Source of the DNA: Mayfieldus sp038329895
Lineage (GTDB): Bacteria > Actinomycetota > Thermoleophilia > Solirubrobacterales > 70-9
Assembly: GCA_038329895.1 (NCBI GenBank)
Contig: JBBQNM010000020.1
Span: 1-32,405, forward strand
Reading direction: 5' to 3'
DNA: 32,405 bases
A program made the position numbers and the translations under genes. The notes beneath the pieces are model-generated. The model saw only the letters and a program-made list of their open reading frames with translations. It was not told the origin of the DNA and ran no database searches. Below, one piece after another: positions 13,484-24,924 of the stretch; within the stretch, counting starts at the first letter, position 1, and the number at the start of each line of letters is the position of its first letter.

Positions 13484-13816
13484 CTAGCGGCGAAGCTGCG
13501 CGACGAGCTCGGCGCGCTGACGCTCGGACAGCCCACCGATCGTCTTCGACGGCGAGATCCGGCACATGTTGAGGATCCGGTTGGTCTTCACTCGGCCGTA
13601 CTTCGGCACCGCGAGCAGCATGTCGAAGACCTTCGCCGTCTCCACGTACTCCGGTGGATCGAGCAGCAGCGACTGGATGCTCGTCTTGCCGCCCTTGAGG
13701 TCCTTCTTCAGCTTGGCTCGCGCCGAGCGGATGTTGTTGGCTCGCTTCAGAGCCTCCATCCGCTGATCCAGTGACCTCTCCGGAGCGGCGACGGACGTCT
13801 TGACGGGCGGGGCCAT
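13484..13816 (-). CDS. mihF: actinobacterial integration host factor
   Basis: Nucleoid-associated DNA-binding protein first defined as the mycobacterial host factor for phage integration (mIHF), unrelated to HU-type IHF. The 110-residue product has the family hallmarks in its C-terminal two thirds: LKRANNIRSARAKLKKDLKGG (from 33), LLLDPPEYVETAKVFDMLLAVPKYG and RVKTNRILNMCRISPSKTIGGLSERQR, a helix-two-turn-helix/S13-like DNA-binding fold. ATG 13816 is chosen because a TATAAT box sits nine bases upstream. The gene is a marker for Actinomycetota. It heads mihF-gmk-rpoZ-coaBC and lies 64 bases after pyrD. Confidence 0.95.
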   Translation of the reverse strand: MAPPVKTSVAAPERSLDQRMEALKRANNIRSARAKLKKDLKGGKTSIQSLLLDPPEYVETAKVFDMLLAVPKYGRVKTNRILNMCRISPSKTIGGLSERQRAELVAQLRR

Positions 13817-13825
13817 GCGGCGGCG

Positions 13826-13853
13826 ATTATATGCCTGCCCCGATCCCGTGCAA
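13826..13853 (-). promoter_or_regulatory. promoter of mihF
   Basis: Minus-strand perfect TATAAT (13831-13826) with TTGCAC (13853-13848) 16 bases upstream. The ATG lies nine bases after the -10, so the transcript is leaderless or has a one- to three-base leader. The spacing is identical to that before rbfA (TATAGT, nine bases, ATG). Confidence 0.7.
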
Positions 13854-13880
13854 GGGGGTCGGGGGCAAAACCTGGGAAAT

Positions 13881-14843
13881 TCAGCTCGACCTCGACTTGA
13901 GGTTGAGAGCGGCCTCCGGGAGCCCCTTTCCGCGGACCTCGGACGGGGAGCCAAATTCACGGCGCTCCAACTCGCCGGCGAACTCCCGGCGGACCCGCGA
14001 TCCGGCCGCCGGATCGCGGAAGTTCTCGGTCCCGACGGCGATCAGGGCGGCTCCGGCACCGATAAACGCGAGTGCATCGGCCCCGTTGCAGATGCCTCCC
14101 ATTCCGATCACCGGGATCGAAACAGCGTCGGCGACCGCGTGCAGCTGGTGAAGCGCGACCGGGCGAACGGCGGGCCCCGAGAGGCCGCCGCTTCCCGCCC
14201 CGAGCCAGGGGCGCAGCGTCGTTGGGTCGATCGCCGAAGCCTTCAGCGTGTTGATCAGCGACACGGCGTCCGCTCCCCCCTCCTCCCCTGCCCGCGCCAC
14301 CGCAGCGGGATCGGCAACGTTAGGGGTCAGCTTCACGATCAGCGGCTTTTCGGTGATCGGCCGCAGCGCCTCCAGCAGCGCCCGGGTCTCGGGCGGCTGC
14401 TCGCCAACGATCAGCCCCGACTCGACGTTGGGGCAGGAGACGTTGAGCTCCACGGCCGCCACTTCGGGGCGCTGCCCGACCCCCTCGACGAGGGCCGTGA
14501 ACTCGTCGTGGCTCGTGCCCATCACCGAGACGATCAACGGCACCGCCAGCAAGGAGAGCTCTGGCAGGTCGTGCTCCAAGAAACCCTTCAGGCCCTTGTT
14601 GGGAAGCCCGATCGAGTTGATCATCCCCGCGGGCGTCTCCCATAGCCGCGGCGGTGGATTGCCGGCCCGAGACTCGACGGTGATCGTCTTCGAGACGAAG
14701 GCCGAGAAGGGGAAATTGCGCACAAGCTCCTCGCCGAAGGCACGCCGGGCGGCAATCGCGTCGAAGGTCCCGGATCCGTTGATCACCGGATGCTCGAGCC
14801 GAATCCCGCAAAAATCCACGGAGAGATCGACGCTCACTTCCAT
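13881..14843 (-). CDS. pyrD: dihydroorotate dehydrogenase B, catalytic (FMN) subunit
   Basis: Oxidises dihydroorotate to orotate, fourth step of pyrimidine synthesis, with electrons passed to NAD+ through PyrK. From ATG 14843 it has 320 residues in a TIM barrel. Markers are NGSGTFD (21-27), NSIGLPNKG, the class-1 active-site stretch VELNVSCPNVESG whose Cys is the catalytic base (class 2 enzymes use Ser), KLTPNVAD and IPVIGMGGICNGADAL for FMN phosphate binding. Pairing with pyrK confirms the 1B type. Upstream there is no clear Shine-Dalgarno: the 34-base gap from pyrK is mostly a CGAGCAA tandem repeat. Last gene of the pyr operon. Confidence 0.95.
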   Translation of the reverse strand: MEVSVDLSVDFCGIRLEHPVINGSGTFDAIAARRAFGEELVRNFPFSAFVSKTITVESRAGNPPPRLWETPAGMINSIGLPNKGLKGFLEHDLPELSLLAVPLIVSVMGTSHDEFTALVEGVGQRPEVAAVELNVSCPNVESGLIVGEQPPETRALLEALRPITEKPLIVKLTPNVADPAAVARAGEEGGADAVSLINTLKASAIDPTTLRPWLGAGSGGLSGPAVRPVALHQLHAVADAVSIPVIGMGGICNGADALAFIGAGAALIAVGTENFRDPAAGSRVRREFAGELERREFGSPSEVRGKGLPEAALNLKSRSS

Positions 14844-14847
14844 CCCC

Positions 14848-14869
14848 CGAGCAACGAGCAACGAGCAAC
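14848..14869. repeat. CGAGCAA heptanucleotide tandem repeat before pyrD
   Basis: Three exact CGAGCAA units on the plus strand (14848-14868) occupy most of the pyrK-pyrD gap, ending four bases from the pyrD ATG. Same family as the inverted repeat within truB (1858-1929). It takes the place where a ribosome-binding site would be expected. Confidence 0.75.
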
Positions 14870-14877
14870 TAGAAACT

Positions 14878-15746
14878 TCATCTATGCCCCGCCCCGGCGA
14901 CGAGCGCCGTTTCGATCTGATCGCCTGACACGACGGGCCCGTCGACGCACAGCCGCATGTAGCCGCCGGCGGCCAGTGGGACCGCGCAGCCGAAGCAGGC
15001 CCCGAAGCCGCACGCCATCGGCGATTCCATCGCCAGCTCGCAGGCGACGCCGCTCGCTTCGCACATCGCACGCACCGCCTCCAGCATCGGGGGCGGCCCG
15101 CACGAATAGACGGCGGCCGACCCAGCTTCATCGCCCTCCAGCAGCACCGCCAGCAGGTCGGTGACGTAGCCCTTGTGCCCGGCGTGCCCGTCCTCGGTCG
15201 CGAGACGCACCTCGCAACAGGCGAACAGGTCGTCGAGGCCACCGCTGTGCTCGCGATCTCGAAAGCCGAGCAGGATGCGGGTCGGGATGCCGCGATCGGC
15301 GAGCTGGCGGCGAAGGATCGCCAGTGGGGCGACGCCGATCCCGCCGCCGACCAGGATCGCGCCGGCGGCCCCCGGCGCGAGATCGCTCGGGGTCGAGAAC
15401 GGCCGCCCCAGAGGCCCGTTGACCCAGACCTGCTCGCCCGACTCAAGCCCCGCCAGCCTCGCTGTGCCCGGCCCGACGTCCTCGACCAGGAAGTCCAGCC
15501 GCAGGCCCAGCTCTGCTTCGACCGCGTCGGCGACCGAGAAGGCGCGCGGCAGGAACGGCCGCTCGTCGCGTTGGGCCCAGCGGGCCCGCGCCGCCAGCAT
15601 GTAGAACTGCCCGGCGCTCGGCATCGGTCCGTCCCGGTCGCGCAGCGAGAAGACGCGATAGCCGTCGGAGCGATGGTTGTCAACCACCTCCAGCGCCCTG
15701 CGACCGAAGGGAGCCAGGACCCGGTCGGCGCCGGAGCCGTTTCCGC

Positions 15747-15750
<4 letters not shown>
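14878..15750 (-). CDS. pyrK: dihydroorotate dehydrogenase electron-transfer subunit
   Basis: FAD and [2Fe-2S] subunit that links PyrD to NAD+. From GTG 15750 (GTGA overlap with the carB stop) it is 290 residues. FAD-binding PRAFSV is at 68-73, the NAD-binding GGGIGVAPL at 135-143 and YSCGPPPML at 215-223. The iron-sulfur ligands are Cys247, Cys252, Cys255 and Cys268 in CGFGACFGC...C. The frame is open far upstream inside carB, but that is a high-GC shadow. The family is usually 250-270 residues; the extra length is at the N-terminus. Confidence 0.94.
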
Positions 15751-18855
<3,105 letters not shown>

Positions 18856-18869
<14 letters not shown>

Positions 18870-19289
18870 CGGCGTGGCCCTTCTGCGCAGCCTCGAGCGC
18901 CTCGGCAGGCGAGTCGTATGCGGTGACGCACCGCGCGAGTCCATCGACGAACTCGTAGACCAGCGAGAGGTCCTGCCGCAGCGGCATCGAGGTCTCGCGG
19001 GCGGTGCCGACGAGCAGGGTGAACACGACAACCAAGTCGTCGCCAACCGGGTGAAACTGGGGCGGCTCGTAGTGCACCTCCCCGAGCGCGTCGTGCAGCT
19101 CGCCGAAGAACGCCAGCACCCCATCGCGTCCGCGATAGGTCCGGCCCCCAGCGCCTCCCGCCTGCAGCGGGTTGAACTCGACGTCGGGGTCGAAGATCTC
19201 GTCGATCAGTTTCCCCGCTGCCTTGAGGCCGCCCCCTTCGAACGCCTCATACAGCCCCTGAAGCCTCTCGGCGTTGCTCGGCGGCGTCG

Positions 19290-19293
<4 letters not shown>
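18856..19293 (-). CDS. NTF2-like / SnoaL-type protein inside the car locus
   Basis: A 145-residue protein with the SnoaL/NTF2-like cone fold pattern: an N-terminal helix (AERLQGLYEAFEGGGLKAAGKLI), FDPDVEFNP, a helical YRGRDGVLAFFGELHDALG with the typical G-x-x-x-V-x-x-F, then beta strands (YEPPQFHPVGDDLVVVFTLLVGTARETSMPLRQDLSLVYEFVDG). Members include ketosteroid isomerases, polyketide cyclases and non-enzymatic ligand binders, so the function cannot be named. ATG 19293 overlaps the carA stop (ATGA), and its end overlaps the carB start by 14 bases, so it is translated with the two CPS subunits. The coupling suggests a role related to CPS or its regulation; this is inference. Confidence 0.82.
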
Positions 19294-20435
<1,142 letters not shown>

Positions 20436-20457
20436 GCTCCTTGTTCGAGCCTCGCGC

Positions 20458-21000
20458 TCACAGGACCAGCGCCTGCACCTGTTTGAACTCGGCCGCGTCG
20501 GAGCCGCCCAGCAGCTCGAAAAGCGCCGTCTCGACGCTGGTCAGCACGGCGCCGGCGTGCTCGGCCTTGTGCAGGCCCAACTCGCGGTTCTCGTCGGTGC
20601 GCGAGCCAACCGCGTCGCCGACGATCTGCACCTCGATGCCCTGGTCGAGCAGGTCGAGCACCGTCTGGTTGACGCACACGTGGGTCTCGATTCCGCAGAC
20701 CAGCGCCTGGTCGCGGCCGTTGAGGTCAAAGCCTTCGGCTTCCGCCGCCGAGAAGCGGACCTTTTCGATCGGCTCCAGCCCGTCGGGAAGGTGATCGGAG
20801 ACCTCGGGGACCGTGTTGCCGAGCCCCTTCGGGTACTGCTCGGTGACCACGATCGGGATCCCCATCGCCTCGGCGCCCTGCACGAGCCTGGCCGCCGACT
20901 CGGCGACCGCGTCGAAGCTCGGCACCGCCTTGCGAAACGCCTCCTGGATGTCGACGACGACCAGCGCCGCCCGCTCGCGGTCGAGCTTCGGCGTACTCAT
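20458..21000 (-). CDS. isochorismatase-like cysteine hydrolase in the pyr operon
   Basis: A 180-residue member of the isochorismatase-like hydrolase superfamily. The catalytic triad is visible: Asp17 in VVVDIQEAF, Lys80 in PIEKVRFSA and nucleophile Cys109 in GIETHVCVNQT. This arrangement matches amidases such as nicotinamidase, N-carbamoyl hydrolases and YcaC-like proteins; isochorismatase itself is unlikely in this setting. ATG 21000 overlaps the pyrC stop as ATGA. Being translated directly after dihydroorotase, a substrate with a carbamoyl or ureido group is attractive but unproven. No signal peptide. Confidence 0.88.
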   Translation of the reverse strand: MSTPKLDRERAALVVVDIQEAFRKAVPSFDAVAESAARLVQGAEAMGIPIVVTEQYPKGLGNTVPEVSDHLPDGLEPIEKVRFSAAEAEGFDLNGRDQALVCGIETHVCVNQTVLDLLDQGIEVQIVGDAVGSRTDENRELGLHKAEHAGAVLTSVETALFELLGGSDAAEFKQVQALVL

Positions 21001-22364
21001 GCGGCAACCCCCATCGAGAAGCTGCGCAGCCGGTAGGCGACCTGGCCCGCCGCCACCGTCATCAGCACTCGCCCACGCAGGCTGCGGCCGGCGAAGCAGC
21101 TGTTGGACGAGCGGCTCTCATAGCCATCTTCGCCGACCGTCCACTCGGCCCCCAGATCGCAGAGCACGACGTTGGCCTCGCAGCCCAGCGCCAGGCTTGG
21201 TCGCTGAAGCTCGAACAGCTCTGCCCCGGCGCCGAGCCTTGAGACCAGCAGATTCAAGTCGATCGTGCCCGGCACGACCAGCTCGGTGTGCAGCATCGCG
21301 AAGGCGGTCTCGAGCCCCGTCACCCCCATCGCCGCGGCCTCGAAGGGGACCTCCTTCTCGTCGGCCGAGTGCGGGGCGTGGTCGGTGGCGATGCAGTCGA
21401 TCGTTCCGTCGCGCAGGGCGTCGATCAGGGCCATCCGATCGTCCTCGGAGCGAAGCGGCGGGTTCATCTTGAATCGAGCGTCCAGGCCGCGCACCGCGTC
21501 GTCGGTGAGCGTGAGGTGATGCGGCGTCGCCTCGCAGCTCACCCGTACCCCACCCGCCTTCGCGGCGCGCATCGCGTCGACCGACTCGCGCGCGGAGAGG
21601 TGCTGGACGTGGATGCGGGCGTCCTCGTAGCCGGCCAGCGCCGCGTCGCGGGCGATCATCGTCGACTCCGAGACCGAGGGGATGCCGGCCATCCCGAGCA
21701 GAGCCGATGCAGGTCCCTCGTGCATGACGCCGTCCCCGGAGAGCTCGGGGTCCTCCTCGTGCAGCGCGATCACCCCGCCGCAGAGGCGCTGGTACTGAAG
21801 CGCCCGCCGCAGCACCCGGGCACTTCTGATCGGAAGCCCGTCGTCGGAGAAGCCGATCGCCCCGGCGTCGCGCAGCTCGGCCATCTCGGTCAGCTCGGTG
21901 CCCTTCATCTCGCGGGTCACCGTGGTCAGAAAGCCGACCGGTACCGACGCCTCGCGCTCGGCGCGCTCGCGCAGCGATCCGACGTCGGCGGCGGTCGACA
22001 CGGGCGGCACGGTGTTGGCCATCGCGAGGATCCCGCAGTAGCCGCCCGCGGCGGCGGCGCGCGTGCCGGTCTCGATGTCCTCCTCGTCCTCGCGCCCGGG
22101 CGTGCGCAGATGGACGTGAGGGTCGAAGAATGCCGGGAAGGCGTGCAGCCCCTCCGCCTCGACCACCTCGGCGGAGCCGTCATTGGCGTCGCCGGGGCCG
22201 GTCAGCTCCGCGATCCGGCCATCGCGGATCACCACGTCGTGCTGGCCGTCGATCCCTGCGTCGGGGTCGAGCACCGTCGCCCCGCGCAGAATCAGCTCGG
22301 CGGGCTCGCCGTCGCGCCCGCTGAGCGCCTCGGAGATCGGTCCGCTCGCTTCGCTCGCAGTCAC
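20997..22364 (-). CDS. pyrC: dihydroorotase (class I)
   Basis: Zinc amidohydrolase closing carbamoyl aspartate to dihydroorotate. The 455-residue protein has the metal site FDPHVHLRTPG (80-90, with DPHVHLR 81-87), an ALHEEDP stretch, HVQHLSA, and ATDHAPHSADEKEVPFE containing the catalytic Asp. The N-terminal strand ELILRGATVLDPDAGIDG is typical of class I bacterial enzymes. GTG 22364 shares four bases with the pyrB stop. An N-terminal extension of about 20 residues precedes the usual family start. In several bacteria PyrC and PyrB form a complex; whether they do here is not visible. Confidence 0.96.
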   Translation of the reverse strand: MTASEASGPISEALSGRDGEPAELILRGATVLDPDAGIDGQHDVVIRDGRIAELTGPGDANDGSAEVVEAEGLHAFPAFFDPHVHLRTPGREDEEDIETGTRAAAAGGYCGILAMANTVPPVSTAADVGSLRERAEREASVPVGFLTTVTREMKGTELTEMAELRDAGAIGFSDDGLPIRSARVLRRALQYQRLCGGVIALHEEDPELSGDGVMHEGPASALLGMAGIPSVSESTMIARDAALAGYEDARIHVQHLSARESVDAMRAAKAGGVRVSCEATPHHLTLTDDAVRGLDARFKMNPPLRSEDDRMALIDALRDGTIDCIATDHAPHSADEKEVPFEAAAMGVTGLETAFAMLHTELVVPGTIDLNLLVSRLGAGAELFELQRPSLALGCEANVVLCDLGAEWTVGEDGYESRSSNSCFAGRSLRGRVLMTVAAGQVAYRLRSFSMGVAA

Positions 22365-23326
22365 GCCGGCTGTCCGATCGTCGTCGGATCAAGGACCGGT
22401 TCGCCGGGGGTCGCGGAGCGCGGCCGGCCGCTGCCGGCCAGAAGCTCGTAGAGGATCGCCATCCGCACCACCAGCCCACTCTCGACCTGCTCGGCGATCA
22501 GCGATCGCGGCGAGTCGATCACCTCGCCCGACAGCTCCACACCCCGGTTGACGGGTCCGGCGTGCATGAGCAGCTGGCGCGGCCCGAGGCGCCTCGCGTC
22601 GACCTGATAGCGCGCCGCGTACTCGCGCAGCGAGGGGACGAAGCTCTCGCTCATCCGCTCGCGCTGCATTCGCAGCGCGTAGACGACGTCGGCCTCCTCG
22701 AGGCCGTCGAGCGTATAGGCGACCTCGCAGCCCAGCTCCTCGGCAATCCCGCGCGGGATCAGGGTCGGCGGCCCGCAGACGGTCACCTCCGCCCCCATCT
22801 CGCGGAAGGCGATCAGGTCCGAGCGTGCGACGCGGCTGTGCATGACGTCGCCGACGATCCAGATCTTCTTGCCGTCCAGCTCCCCGAGGTGGCGGCGCAG
22901 CGTGTAGAGGTCGAGCAGGGCCTGGCTGGGGTGCTCGTGCTTTCCGTCGCCGGCGTTGATCACCGAGGCGTCTGTCCAGCGCGCGACGAGGTCGGCTGCG
23001 CCGGCGTGCGGCGAGCGGATCACGATCGCGGCGGGGTCGTAGGCCGAGAGGGTGGCGATCGTGTCCTTCAGCGACTCGCCCTTGTCGACCGCCGAGCCCG
23101 CCGCCTTGATCGAGACCACGTCGGCGGATAGCCGCTTTGCGGCCAGCTCGAAGGAGGAGCTGGTGCGGGTACTGGACTCGAAGAAGAGGTTGACGACGGT
23201 GCGCCCGCGCAGGGTCGGGACCTTCTTGATGTCGCGCCTGCCCACCTCGGCGAAGCTCGCAGCCCGCTCGAGGATCGCCTCCATCTCGTCCCGGCTCAGG
23301 GTCTCGATCGACAGCAGGTGCTTCAT
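22361..23326 (-). CDS. pyrB: aspartate carbamoyltransferase catalytic subunit
   Basis: Joins carbamoyl phosphate to aspartate. The 321-residue protein has the carbamoyl phosphate site FFESSTRTSSSFE (48-60), the HPSQALLDL stretch and the aspartate-binding RMQRERM loop near 220, followed by HAGPVNRGVELS. No pyrI-type regulatory chain is nearby, consistent with an unregulated trimer or PyrB-PyrC assembly. ATG 23326 has an excellent Shine-Dalgarno (GGAGGA) and overlaps the pyrR stop by four bases. Confidence 0.97.
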   Translation of the reverse strand: MKHLLSIETLSRDEMEAILERAASFAEVGRRDIKKVPTLRGRTVVNLFFESSTRTSSSFELAAKRLSADVVSIKAAGSAVDKGESLKDTIATLSAYDPAAIVIRSPHAGAADLVARWTDASVINAGDGKHEHPSQALLDLYTLRRHLGELDGKKIWIVGDVMHSRVARSDLIAFREMGAEVTVCGPPTLIPRGIAEELGCEVAYTLDGLEEADVVYALRMQRERMSESFVPSLREYAARYQVDARRLGPRQLLMHAGPVNRGVELSGEVIDSPRSLIAEQVESGLVVRMAILYELLAGSGRPRSATPGEPVLDPTTIGQPA

Positions 23327-23919
23327 GGGCGATCCTCCGATTCCGTGTCGTCCTCGCCGGCAAGAGCGCCGGCGGGGTCTCCGTTGCTTGCGATCGTCAC
23401 CTCGTCGACGCCGTCGGACTCCTCGAGCCGCACGTTGACCCTCTCCTCGCGGGCGGTCGGCAGGTTCTTGCCAACGTAGTCGGGGCGAATCGGCAGCTCA
23501 CGGTGGCCGCGGTCACAGAGCACTGCGAGCTGCACCCGCGCCGGGCGCCCGTAGTCGAACAGGGCGTCAATCGCGGCGCGCACGGTGCGGCCGGTGAACA
23601 GCACGTCGTCGACGAGGACGACCGTGCGCCCGGAGAGGTCGAAGTCGAGGTGCGATGCGTGCACCTGGGGTTGGGCGTCGGGGCCGCGGTCGCCGACGTC
23701 GTCACGGTAGAAGGAGATGTCGATGTCACCCAGCGGCACCTCGGAGCCGGTCTGCTCACCGACCAGGGCGTGCAGGCGTTGGGCCAGCAGCGCGCCGCGG
23801 GTGTGGATGCCGACCAGGGCGAGGCCCTCGGGACCCGGGTTCTTTTCAGAGATCTCGTACGAGATGCGGACCAGCGTGCGCCGCAGCTCGTCGTGCTCGA
23901 GCACGATCTTCTCGCTCAA
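23323..23919 (-). CDS. pyrR: PyrR: pyr mRNA-binding attenuation protein / uracil phosphoribosyltransferase
   Basis: UMP-responsive regulator that binds hairpins in pyr mRNA and may also have uracil phosphoribosyltransferase activity. The 198-residue protein has LVGIHTRGALLAQRL (35-49), SFYRDDVG, and the PRPP-binding VVLVDDVLFTGRTVRAA with the conserved Asp-Asp pair, then LPIRPDYVGKNLPTAR typical of PyrR. The acidic C-terminal 25 residues extend past the usual 175-190. The start is TTG 23919, with Shine-Dalgarno AGGAAGGGG placed within a PyrR-binding hairpin, so PyrR likely represses its own operon. Confidence 0.96.
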   Translation of the reverse strand: MSEKIVLEHDELRRTLVRISYEISEKNPGPEGLALVGIHTRGALLAQRLHALVGEQTGSEVPLGDIDISFYRDDVGDRGPDAQPQVHASHLDFDLSGRTVVLVDDVLFTGRTVRAAIDALFDYGRPARVQLAVLCDRGHRELPIRPDYVGKNLPTAREERVNVRLEESDGVDEVTIASNGDPAGALAGEDDTESEDRP

Positions 23920-23929
23920 AACTCGCCCC

Positions 23930-23960
23930 TTCCTGGCCTCTCAGGACCTGGTTAAAGGAA
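23930..23960 (-). promoter_or_regulatory. PyrR-binding RNA hairpin overlapping the pyrR ribosome-binding site
   Basis: The minus-strand RNA GGUCCUGAGAGGCC (23948-23935) matches the PyrR consensus ARUCCNGNGAGGYU at all but the outer positions, and folds as GGUC/GGCC with hexaloop CUGAGA. An outer stem pairs UUCCU (23960-23956) with AGGAA (23934-23930), which is the start of the pyrR Shine-Dalgarno. PyrR plus UMP stabilising this hairpin would hide the ribosome-binding site. There is no T-run, so translational control as described in mycobacteria is more likely than B. subtilis-type attenuation. Confidence 0.85.
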
Positions 23961-23971
23961 CCGACGCGGCG

Positions 23972-23998
23972 AGAGTACCAGGGCAGAAGGCGGGTCAG
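23972..23998 (-). promoter_or_regulatory. candidate promoter of the pyr operon
   Basis: Minus-strand TACTCT (23977-23972) preceded by TGG, an extended -10, with a weak CTGACC (23998-23993) upstream at a short 15-base spacing. Transcription from about 23965 would give a leader of roughly 45 bases holding the full PyrR hairpin. Confidence 0.4.
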
Positions 23999-24036
23999 CC
24001 CGATTTCGCTGCGATGCGGAGCCCAAAGTGGGCGCT

Positions 24037-24042
24037 TAGTGT
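24037..24042 (+). promoter_or_regulatory. -10 box candidate for the alpha/beta hydrolase gene
   Basis: TAGTGT lies nine bases before the TTG at 24052, the same spacing as before rbfA and mihF. Weak on its own; a TTGACA at 24052-24057 is an alternative -35 for a promoter inside the coding region. Confidence 0.25.
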
Positions 24043-24051
24043 TCGGCTGTC

Positions 24052-24924
24052 TTGACAGCCAGCGTCGATCAGGTCATAGAGCAGCACCGCGCCGCCGGGC
24101 GCAAATTCGAGGTCGACGGAGTGCGCAGTTTTGTCCGTGAGCAAGGCGACGGCCCAGCGGTCCTGCTCCTGCACGGCGTTCCGGCGAGCTCCTTCCTTTA
24201 TCGCAAGGTGATCCCGCCGCTCGCCGAGGCGGGACTGCGGGCGATCGCGATCGACTTTCCGGGCCTCGGCCTCGCCGAGCGCCCGCAGGACTTCGACTAC
24301 AGCTGGAGCGGCCTCGCGGACTGGCTCGAAGAAGCTGTCGACGCCCTCGGGATCGAGCGCTGCCATTTGGTCGTCCACGATCTCGGCGGGCCGATCGGCT
24401 GCACCTGGGCAGTCCGCAATCCGGATCGAGTGCTTTCCCTGACCGCCCTCAACACGGTCCTCGACATCGCTGGCTTCCGGCCCGTGTCGACGATGTACCC
24501 GTTCTCGCTTCGAGGCGTCGGCGAGATCTGGCTGCGCGCACCTCGCTTCTTCTTCAGGCAGCTCTTCTACCAGCAGGGAATCAAGGACCGTGGCGCGGTC
24601 CCGGTGCCAGAGGTCAACGCCTACCACGCCCTGCTGCTTCGCGACGACGGCGGCGCGGCATTCCTGCGGATCATGCGCAGCTTCGAATCGGCCGAGGCGC
24701 AACAGCGATTCCTTTGGGAGGGGCTGGCGAAGCGCGACTATCCCGCCCAGGTCGTCTGGGGCCGGGACGATCCCGCGCTGCGGCTGAACCGCATGGAGGC
24801 CGTCAAGCGGGCGTTGAAACTCGATCACGCGACGCTGCTGCCGGCGAAGCACTTCCTGCAGGAAGACCAGGCGCCGGCGGTTGCCGCGGCGGTCGCGGGG
24901 CTGGCGGGTCAGTCCGACGGCTGA
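24052..24924 (+). CDS. alpha/beta hydrolase, haloalkane dehalogenase / epoxide hydrolase-like
   Basis: A 290-residue alpha/beta hydrolase. The oxyanion-hole motif is LLLHGVPASSFLYRKV (38-53). The nucleophile elbow is VVHDLGGPIG, where Asp110 takes the place of the Ser of esterases; this fits haloalkane dehalogenases and epoxide hydrolases. A candidate acid is Asp239/Asp240 (WGRDDPAL) and the base is His267 (AKHFLQEDQA). The substrate is unknown. TTG 24052 is the only start after an in-frame stop at 24037; GTG 24121 has a GAGG at good spacing but would cut the first beta strand. Only plus-strand gene in the central region; its 3' end overlaps RNase Z by 16 bases tail to tail. Confidence 0.87.
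   Translation: MTASVDQVIEQHRAAGRKFEVDGVRSFVREQGDGPAVLLLHGVPASSFLYRKVIPPLAEAGLRAIAIDFPGLGLAERPQDFDYSWSGLADWLEEAVDALGIERCHLVVHDLGGPIGCTWAVRNPDRVLSLTALNTVLDIAGFRPVSTMYPFSLRGVGEIWLRAPRFFFRQLFYQQGIKDRGAVPVPEVNAYHALLLRDDGGAAFLRIMRSFESAEAQQRFLWEGLAKRDYPAQVVWGRDDPALRLNRMEAVKRALKLDHATLLPAKHFLQEDQAPAVAAAVAGLAGQSDG

Noticed and set aside
13838..13870. Imperfect GC-rich inverted repeat after pyrD as an intrinsic terminator
   Set aside because: The stem is interrupted and no T-run follows; it overlaps the mihF -35 instead.
18870..19124. Upstream extension of carB
   Set aside because: It would overlap the NTF2-like gene fully and reads non-family sequence; ATG 18869 begins the known N-terminus.
24052..24080. 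TTGACA-N17-CATAGA as a plus-strand promoter inside the hydrolase gene
   Set aside because: The -35 is perfect but the -10 matches at only three positions, and starting downstream would remove the first beta strand; kept only as an alternative.
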